DNA of 14,778 nucleotides. Origin: Bacteroides sp. Lineage in GTDB: Bacteria > Bacteroidota > Bacteroidia > Bacteroidales > Bacteroidaceae. This document shows, piece after piece, positions 1 to 5,982 of the stretch; the first letter of the stretch is position 1, and each line of letters starts with the position of its first letter. Under the pieces are notes generated by a model. It was not told where the DNA came from and searched no databases. It saw only the letters and a program-made list of their open reading frames with translations. The stretch covers positions 1 to 14,778 of the forward strand of contig DXOJ01000670.1 in NCBI GenBank assembly GCA_019412865.1. Reading direction: 5' to 3'. A program made the translations under genes and the position numbers.

Positions 1-72
1 ACTGAATATTAACTTTAGTCATTATGCTGCTTAATTTTGATTAGTTACTTATTAAAACACTATTTCCATCAT

Positions 73-129
73 AAGCTCTCCCTTATTTGCTAGATATACA
101 TTTATTTCCAGATAAACAAGGGAGAGCTT
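73..129 (+). terminator. Perfect 12-bp inverted repeat downstream of the esterase, probable terminator
   Basis: The arms at 73-84 and 118-129 are perfect 12-base reverse complements and include a GC-rich core, CTCTCCC paired with GGGAGAG. They enclose a 33-base A/T-rich loop. On the plus strand the right arm runs into a T tract (128-132), so the clearest intrinsic terminator reads rightward and would serve a plus-strand gene ending left of or near the window edge. On the minus strand the hairpin starts 24 bases after the esterase stop but has no U tract behind it, so it may act only as a 3'-end stabiliser or a weak bidirectional terminator. The flanking bases 1-72 hold nothing I can identify. 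One plus-strand frame is open from base 2 to a TAA at 32-34, which could be the tail of a convergent gene but is too short to call. Confidence 0.6.
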
Positions 130-152
130 TTTGCACAAATCTTTCTAATTCA

Positions 153-953
153 TCATTTTTTTAATAATCTTTTTGCGGCTTCTGCATAACGTCTGCCTAG
201 TATTATTTGGCTGTCTGCATCAAAATGAGGATCTTTCTCATTCTTCAGTGGCTTTAGCCCCTCGGACGAAACACAGGCGCTATTTGGAAGAAAAGAAGAA
301 ATATCCTTAATCATATCGTTAAATGGTTTCGTTCCTTCAGGTATATAAGGCTTCTTTGTCCAGTTCCATTCTGCCAATTGTCCTACAATGACAGGTAAAT
401 CAGGTATTCCCAAATCATTACGAAGATCCGTCATTAGCTTTATTATTTTCTTTTTATATCCTTCAGGATACTGACAATCTGTCTCTCCCTGATGCCAAAT
501 AATAGCTTTCAGTTTGCCATATTTCATTGCTTCCTTAGTTCGGCGTAAAGCTTCATTATAATAGAGCCCACCTGTTTTTTCTGTGCTCTTCAACCAAGAG
601 CGGATGGAAGTACCGCCACGAGCATTTACTATCAAGCCTACCGGATGTTTTTTAGAAGCCATTGCTTTAGCAAAACTATATACAGGTCCCAAATATTCAC
701 CGGTAAGTCCCCTTCCGATAGTAGAATAACGATTTAAAGGATTTACTGCTAGCTCAAACTGGTCTTCGGCATTTAATAAATAAACATTCTGCATCGTATC
801 CATCACCGCCGGAGAAAGTTTTCCTCGTCCGGCCATGTTAGATTGTCCAATACAAAGATACAAATCCATATTCTTCACAGGCTTGCCTGCATATACCATA
901 GGTATTCCCAGTAACAATATCCCTACAAAAAGGGTGATTACATTTTTTCTCAT
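153..953 (-). CDS. SGNH/SASA-family (CE6-like) carbohydrate acetylesterase
   Basis: This 266-residue secreted protein is likely a periplasmic carbohydrate O-acetylesterase that removes acetyl groups from imported oligosaccharides. A Sec signal peptide covers residues 1-22, with probable cleavage after VYA. The mature domain starts almost at once with GQSNMAG (residues 36-42); Ser38 is the expected nucleophile of the sialate O-acetylesterase/DUF303 fold. NARGGTSIRSW (110-120) and WHQGETD (153-159) are the other family blocks, and DPHFDA (241-246) supplies the catalytic His243. The length fits a single-domain family member with no carbohydrate-binding module. It is the last gene of the cluster, 16 bases after the second GH2 gene, so it is very probably co-transcribed. 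The domain call is firm. The acetylated substrate is inferred from the neighbouring lyase: plausible is acetylated rhamnogalacturonan-I, but xylan-type or other acetylated sugars are possible because these esterases are often promiscuous. Confidence 0.9.
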   Translation of the reverse strand: MRKNVITLFVGILLLGIPMVYAGKPVKNMDLYLCIGQSNMAGRGKLSPAVMDTMQNVYLLNAEDQFELAVNPLNRYSTIGRGLTGEYLGPVYSFAKAMASKKHPVGLIVNARGGTSIRSWLKSTEKTGGLYYNEALRRTKEAMKYGKLKAIIWHQGETDCQYPEGYKKKIIKLMTDLRNDLGIPDLPVIVGQLAEWNWTKKPYIPEGTKPFNDMIKDISSFLPNSACVSSEGLKPLKNEKDPHFDADSQIILGRRYAEAAKRLLKK

Positions 954-969
954 TTTATTATTCTATCTT

Positions 970-3936
970 TTAAAAATTCAACTTACTGTTTTCCAAAAAT
1001 TCAACCTCAATAATTGGTAAATAACGTTCTTCATCCGCCTTTTCCTGTACGCGTGTATTTGATGCTTTATCTTCTACCTCAACAATTTCTCCGAAAGCAT
1101 CTTTCACACTAACAGATCCCTTCAAACGGATAGTTATATTATCCGTACGCATCGGCATTGTTTTCAAATGTATATATCCCAAATTTCGTTCTGTCTTTCC
1201 ACTCCAAACGAGGGTATTTCCTGCATATACCTCTAACGGATAACTATTCTTACGCCACTCTCTTAACTTCAAACAGACATCATCAATATTCACCTCACGT
1301 TCAAGCTGATAAGTAATCCAAGCCGTACTAAGCTGCCCATCATTACTCCATTCACTAAGTTCATCATCATCATAACTTTTCGCTACATTCTGGCTATTAG
1401 CACCTGCTTTAGCCGAAACAATGCCTATATTAACTTTTTTATCTCTATATGAAGAGGATAATGGCGTTTCACCTTTATCTAATCGTCCTTTCAATGTCAT
1501 TTGTGGCAAATAGTTACTTACCCCATCAACTTTTTCCACCGGAATAGTTTCTAAGGTTATAGAAGCCTCAGGAAGGCCTTTCGCTTTTGCTGTAAGTATC
1601 AATTTCCCGGCTTTCGTTGTACTACGGATAAGAACACGATTTACTCCACATTCTACAGGTAAGTCCTTACTAAGGATATAATTATCCTCACCCTGCGCAA
1701 TACCACCGCGCCATTCAGCTTCACCTTTCAAATCAAATTTGACAATCCGATTATCCAATGGACAACGTTTTCCATCCTTATCTACTACCTCGAATTGAAT
1801 AAGTGCCATATCTGCTCCATCGGCATGAAAACCTTCCGGATTTTGTATAGCTGTCAATCTTATATTTGTAGGCTCACCAACAGTAGTCAAGACATAGCGG
1901 CTCAATTCTTTTCCAGCCTTATTATAACTGACAGCCTCCAGTTTACCCGGTTTAAATGCCACTTTATCAAAAGTAAACAAAAAATCATACTCACGTTCTC
2001 CTTCACCTAATAGCCGGTCGTTCAAAAATAATTCCACTTTTTCCCCGGTAGATACTACATATACAGGTTTCACCGTATTTTCCGGATAATTCCAGTGACC
2101 AATTATATAAGTCTGTTCAGATTCTATATCTACCCAACCATTCCACATCACCTGATGCGCAAAGAACCCGTCTTTCTCTATACGCATAGCATCAGTCACA
2201 CCACTACGACGATAATTTTCTGCTCCACGAAAGTGTGTATTACTATCAGAGAAAATAATCTTAGTTCCTCCAGCATTGATTCTCAATCCAGTCCCTGGAC
2301 GCTCACGCCAATAATCATACCAGCGACGGACTAATTCAACCGCAAACATATCCTGATTATGATTATAGCTCTTGGCAGATGCTCCACGGTGTAAAGGACC
2401 GTCACCTTCCTTATGATACGGATAACTATAATCATCCCAATATTTCCTTAATCCTTCATCTCGACAATATTCCATTGACCACATCGGATGATGCCTACTC
2501 TTATTAACATAAAGCATTTCACCACCATATTCTGCTTCACGAATATCAAGCATCTCACGAGAACCAATAGCACGTCCACCATAAGGATCATATTTATCAC
2601 GTATTGCTTTCATTTCCAACATATGTTCACGCTTAATCCCCTTATTTCCACATTCATAAAACAAAATACTCGGATTATTACGATTATAAATAATTGCATC
2701 ACGCATCAGTTCTGTACGTTGTTCCCATTGGCGTCCCTTGGAATCCCGCTCCTGATCACCCGCTGGCATTGCTTGTATTAATCCGACACGATCACACGAC
2801 TCCACATCCTGTTTCCACGGAGTAACATGCATCCAACGCACGAGATTAGCGTTACTTTTCACGACTAAATCATTAGAATAATCACTCAACCATGCAGGAA
2901 CAGACATTCCAACTCCCGGCCACTCATTAGTTGTACGCTGTGCATAGCCTTTTAAATGAATCACACGGTCATTCAACCAGACTTTACCTTCATCAAATTT
3001 TGTTTTTCGAAAACCTGTTCGAGTATTCACTTCATCAACAACCTCATTATCTGCATTTACCAACTTTGTTTTTACTGTATATAAATAACCATATCCCCAA
3101 CTCCAGAAATGAAGATTATTCACTTCAGCCTCCGCTTTTATAATCTTTACCTCTTTTGATTTCAAGCACACATCAGGCCCCTTGAATACTTTGACATTTT
3201 TTCCATCTGCATCTACTAAAGTTACCAAGAAACTAAATTTCCGTGATTTATGACTGTCATTCTTCACTTCCGATTCCACATGAATTTTAGCCTTCCGGTT
3301 TTTAATATCAAAATCTGTTGCATAGACATAAAGTCCAGTTGTTTTCAAATTATTATATAGTGGTAAAGTCTGATATACATCATTCGTCACATGCAAAAAA
3401 ACATTTTTAGGAATGCCGCCATAGTTACAATTGAAACGGTTATCATGCCATTGAAATTTTGTATTTGTACTTACTTCCTTATAGCTCCAGTCATTATCTA
3501 CACGTACAGCCATAACATTATCACCATTTTTCATATAAGGAGTTAAATCAAATCCCACCGCCATAACTCCATTTTCATGCTTGCCCAAATGATATCCATT
3601 CAAATAAAAATCAGCTCCCTGACGAACTCCTTCAAACTCAACAAAAACCTTACGAGCATCTAAAACTGCAACTTTAAAGTGCTTACGATACCATACTATT
3701 GTATCAGTCAGTTGGTCAATGGCAACTTTAAAAGACTCATTTTCATTAAAAGCTCTTGGAAGAGTCACCATATTCCAATCACTATCCTCAAAACCAACAG
3801 CTTGTGCATTAGGAACATCACCTATCTTCAATAGCCAGTCACTATTGAAATTATATTTTTCACGTCCTGCCGCACACCCCTCTGACAGGCTGAAAACGCA
3901 TAGAATAAATGTTATTACTAAAATTCGCTTCATCAT
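970..3936 (-). CDS. GH2-type glycoside hydrolase with DUF4982-like and discoidin-like C-terminal domains (paralog A)
   Basis: This 988-residue exported enzyme probably removes terminal sugars, beta-galactoside being the commonest GH2 activity, from lyase products. After a signal sequence come the GH2 jelly-roll sugar-binding domain (about 30-185, with FYLNG and the GGIPKNVFLHV strand), an Ig-like domain (190-310), a TIM barrel (about 315-600), a DUF4982-like domain (615-685, VELFLND), an Ig-like domain (688-800) and a discoidin/F5-8C-like domain (835-955). The nucleophile candidate is Glu489 in MEYCRDEG. The usual acid/base motif GNE reads GNK (Lys432), with Glu428 just upstream. Residues 18-21 (SEGC) are only a poor lipobox, so periplasmic versus lipid-anchored location is open. 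Translation starts one base after the lyase stop, implying coupling; a second ATG follows directly. It is close to paralog B over its whole length. Family call strong, exact activity unknown. Confidence 0.88.
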   Translation of the reverse strand: MMKRILVITFILCVFSLSEGCAAGREKYNFNSDWLLKIGDVPNAQAVGFEDSDWNMVTLPRAFNENESFKVAIDQLTDTIVWYRKHFKVAVLDARKVFVEFEGVRQGADFYLNGYHLGKHENGVMAVGFDLTPYMKNGDNVMAVRVDNDWSYKEVSTNTKFQWHDNRFNCNYGGIPKNVFLHVTNDVYQTLPLYNNLKTTGLYVYATDFDIKNRKAKIHVESEVKNDSHKSRKFSFLVTLVDADGKNVKVFKGPDVCLKSKEVKIIKAEAEVNNLHFWSWGYGYLYTVKTKLVNADNEVVDEVNTRTGFRKTKFDEGKVWLNDRVIHLKGYAQRTTNEWPGVGMSVPAWLSDYSNDLVVKSNANLVRWMHVTPWKQDVESCDRVGLIQAMPAGDQERDSKGRQWEQRTELMRDAIIYNRNNPSILFYECGNKGIKREHMLEMKAIRDKYDPYGGRAIGSREMLDIREAEYGGEMLYVNKSRHHPMWSMEYCRDEGLRKYWDDYSYPYHKEGDGPLHRGASAKSYNHNQDMFAVELVRRWYDYWRERPGTGLRINAGGTKIIFSDSNTHFRGAENYRRSGVTDAMRIEKDGFFAHQVMWNGWVDIESEQTYIIGHWNYPENTVKPVYVVSTGEKVELFLNDRLLGEGEREYDFLFTFDKVAFKPGKLEAVSYNKAGKELSRYVLTTVGEPTNIRLTAIQNPEGFHADGADMALIQFEVVDKDGKRCPLDNRIVKFDLKGEAEWRGGIAQGEDNYILSKDLPVECGVNRVLIRSTTKAGKLILTAKAKGLPEASITLETIPVEKVDGVSNYLPQMTLKGRLDKGETPLSSSYRDKKVNIGIVSAKAGANSQNVAKSYDDDELSEWSNDGQLSTAWITYQLEREVNIDDVCLKLREWRKNSYPLEVYAGNTLVWSGKTERNLGYIHLKTMPMRTDNITIRLKGSVSVKDAFGEIVEVEDKASNTRVQEKADEERYLPIIEVEFLENSKLNF

Positions 3937-3937
3937 C

Positions 3938-5860
3938 TTATTTTTTTATCAAATCTGATCCAAGATAGTATCCTAATTGTGTAGGTTGATTATAACCTAT
4001 ATTCTGATTGACAGCACTCATCTCATAGACATGATCACTCATCAAATAAGGAAATTTATATTCAGTAGGATACCATGTACTAAAAATGCGCAGTTCTGTG
4101 CCATCCTTGGTAATCATAATAACCTCTTCACGCCAATCTCCGGTGATATCACCATAGAAACATGGATTGGATTTGGTACCATTAACAGTTGTCACATCAT
4201 ATCGATAAATAGTAAACATCCTGTCATTAGAAGCATTCTTCACAGGCGCGTCAATTGCACTTTCATTCAAAAGTTGCCTGTTCAAAGAACCAGACCACCA
4301 AATCGCCATATTGCAGGATTGTGACTTATAACCCAAGTCTACTCCAGTACATGAATATACATTACTCCTGAACCACCACATTTCGCAACCTGGAGACTCC
4401 GGATCTATATCAGCAACTAATGCACGTCCTATATCCGAAGAATCATCGTATTTCCATATTACTTCTCCTGTGTGAGCATCTCGGAAAGCCGCCCCGACTG
4501 CTCCCGTCTCAAAGCAAGACCAAATCTGTAACCCCGGTCTCGACGGATCGAATTTACCCAAATGTAATGCGTCTCCATGACCAAAACCTGAATTGTTCAA
4601 TCCTTTTCCATCATGATCAATAGTACAAGCACCATATACAACCTCATCTAATCGGTCACCATCTACATCACCCACACTCAAACTATGATTCCCTTGTCCC
4701 GCATATGAACCATGAATACCATCCGTGGTATCAAATCTCCATCGTTTCGTCAATTTTCCACTCCCAAAATCCCATGCCTCCAAAACCATTTTATCATAAA
4801 CTCCTCTACAAATCAAAATCGAAGTATTTGTCCCTGAAAAATTTCCCAAACCAACCCGATAACTGCTGGAACGTTTATAATAATTGTCTCCCCAATCCTC
4901 ACTTGTCCCTAAAGAAATATAATTTGTACGAGCCAATTCTTTCCCTGTAGCTCCCTCTATGACAGAAAGAAATTCCGGCCCACCATGAATGTAATTTTCT
5001 CCAGGAACCCGATAATCAGTCTTTCCATCTCCATCAATATCCCCAATTTCCGTTCCATCACCAAATATCGTCCCTTCGGAAGTACGAAGAGCAATCTCGC
5101 ATTTTCCGTCTCCATCAAAATCATAGACTGCAAACGAGGCCGAGTTCCCCATAGGAATATTAGGACCTGAAGTTATTCTCCACATAAATTCCCCATTCAA
5201 CTTATAAGCTTCAAATAAGGTCGTATGTCTGACCTCGCTCGTTGTACTACCTTCACCTCCATCTGTTGTCGAAGTATGCACCAGTCTCTTTAAAACAATT
5301 TCATAAATTCCATCTCCATCCAGATCACCGACACTAGCATCATTAGCTTCATATAGAAGCAGAGGGCTCACATTTACTGTACTCTGCAATGGAATTGATA
5401 AATATGGTAGTCCTTCACTAGCCTGCCGAGCCGTAATTGTATAAGTATCCAATGTTTCATTACTATTGGCATAGCATAATCTATATGTATTATCAACAGT
5501 ACGATCTGCCTCTACATCCTGATAATTAGTAGAGTTCTTTATTGGTTCTGAGTTCAACTTTATTTCCATAGTATTACCACTGGTACGATACAAATCAAAT
5601 GCTGTAGAAGCATCATCAATAGGAAACATACGCCAACTAACTAATATCTTGTCATTAAATTCTCTAAACTTCTTCAACGAAGCATCCGGACGACTATTAA
5701 TAGATGCCCATAACATCCGTTTCAAAGGAGAAGCCATATTAGTTACCGGAGAATAATCAGGTATTTCCGAAACTGGCGATTCATTAACAATTATCTCATC
5801 ATCTGTACAAGATGTAACCATACATAGACCTACAAACACAAAAAGTATATATATCTTCAT
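3938..5860 (-). CDS. PL11-family rhamnogalacturonan lyase, lipoprotein
   Basis: This 640-residue protein matches the YesW/YesX-type PL11 family, which cleaves the rhamnose-galacturonate backbone of rhamnogalacturonan-I by beta-elimination with calcium. Residues 1-18 form a lipoprotein signal (MVTSC, lipidation at Cys18), pointing to the outer membrane, probably the outer face. A short linker leads to an N-terminal beta-sandwich (about 50-150, starting ILVSWRM) and then the beta-propeller (about 165-640). Calcium-loop repeats are visible: DLDGDGIYE (179-187), DFDGDGKCE (247-255), DIDGDGKTD (274-282), DVDGDRLDE (398-406) and DITGDWREE (571-579). The typical stretch GHGDALHLGKFDPSRPG lies at 427-443. 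Two places differ from the family pattern as I remember it (residues 237-243 and Phe450). Length is normal for single-module PL11. The gene follows a terminator-containing 122-base gap and abuts the next GH2 gene. Confidence 0.92.
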   Translation of the reverse strand: MKIYILFVFVGLCMVTSCTDDEIIVNESPVSEIPDYSPVTNMASPLKRMLWASINSRPDASLKKFREFNDKILVSWRMFPIDDASTAFDLYRTSGNTMEIKLNSEPIKNSTNYQDVEADRTVDNTYRLCYANSNETLDTYTITARQASEGLPYLSIPLQSTVNVSPLLLYEANDASVGDLDGDGIYEIVLKRLVHTSTTDGGEGSTTSEVRHTTLFEAYKLNGEFMWRITSGPNIPMGNSASFAVYDFDGDGKCEIALRTSEGTIFGDGTEIGDIDGDGKTDYRVPGENYIHGGPEFLSVIEGATGKELARTNYISLGTSEDWGDNYYKRSSSYRVGLGNFSGTNTSILICRGVYDKMVLEAWDFGSGKLTKRWRFDTTDGIHGSYAGQGNHSLSVGDVDGDRLDEVVYGACTIDHDGKGLNNSGFGHGDALHLGKFDPSRPGLQIWSCFETGAVGAAFRDAHTGEVIWKYDDSSDIGRALVADIDPESPGCEMWWFRSNVYSCTGVDLGYKSQSCNMAIWWSGSLNRQLLNESAIDAPVKNASNDRMFTIYRYDVTTVNGTKSNPCFYGDITGDWREEVIMITKDGTELRIFSTWYPTEYKFPYLMSDHVYEMSAVNQNIGYNQPTQLGYYLGSDLIKK

Positions 5861-5900
5861 TTCTCGCTATTTAAGTTAACAAATTACAACTTCCTTCCTT

Positions 5901-5944
5901 AAAAAAATGGCACCGTTTCAATTCTCATTAAAACGACACCATTT
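5901..5944 (-). terminator. Intrinsic terminator inside the gene cluster, GAGA tetraloop
   Basis: In minus-strand RNA the arms (5944-5927 and 5922-5905) pair over 18 consecutive positions with no bulge; 14 pairs are Watson-Crick and four are G-U. The loop (5926-5923) is GAGA, a GNRA tetraloop, and a run of seven U (5907-5901) closes the structure, its first three U lying in the stem. The four G-U pairs would become A-C mismatches in plus-strand RNA, so the element is specific to leftward transcription. It begins 38 bases after the stop of the upstream GH2 gene and ends 40 bases before the lyase ATG. In the remaining 40 bases I see only a weak promoter candidate, TAATTTG, one base short of the Bacteroides TAnnTTTG element. 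The hairpin therefore either ends a SusC-SusD-GH2 unit, attenuates expression of the lyase part, or protects the 3' end of a processed transcript. Confidence 0.88.
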
Positions 5945-5982
5945 ACTAGTCTAATCAATCTTATTACAATTTAAGCAAGATA

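Noticed and set aside
970..3936. GH2 paralog A as an inactive pseudoenzyme because of the GNK motif
   Set aside because: The rest of the barrel, the nucleophile motif and the neighbouring Glu428 are conserved with paralog B, and there is no frameshift or decay. Altered catalysis is more likely than loss.
835..5170. Several plus-strand open frames of 60-115 codons antisense to the esterase, GH2-A and PL11 genes
   Set aside because: They lie wholly or almost wholly inside strongly supported minus-strand genes, show no domain or signal pattern and have low-complexity His/Thr/Ile-rich translations typical of antisense shadows.
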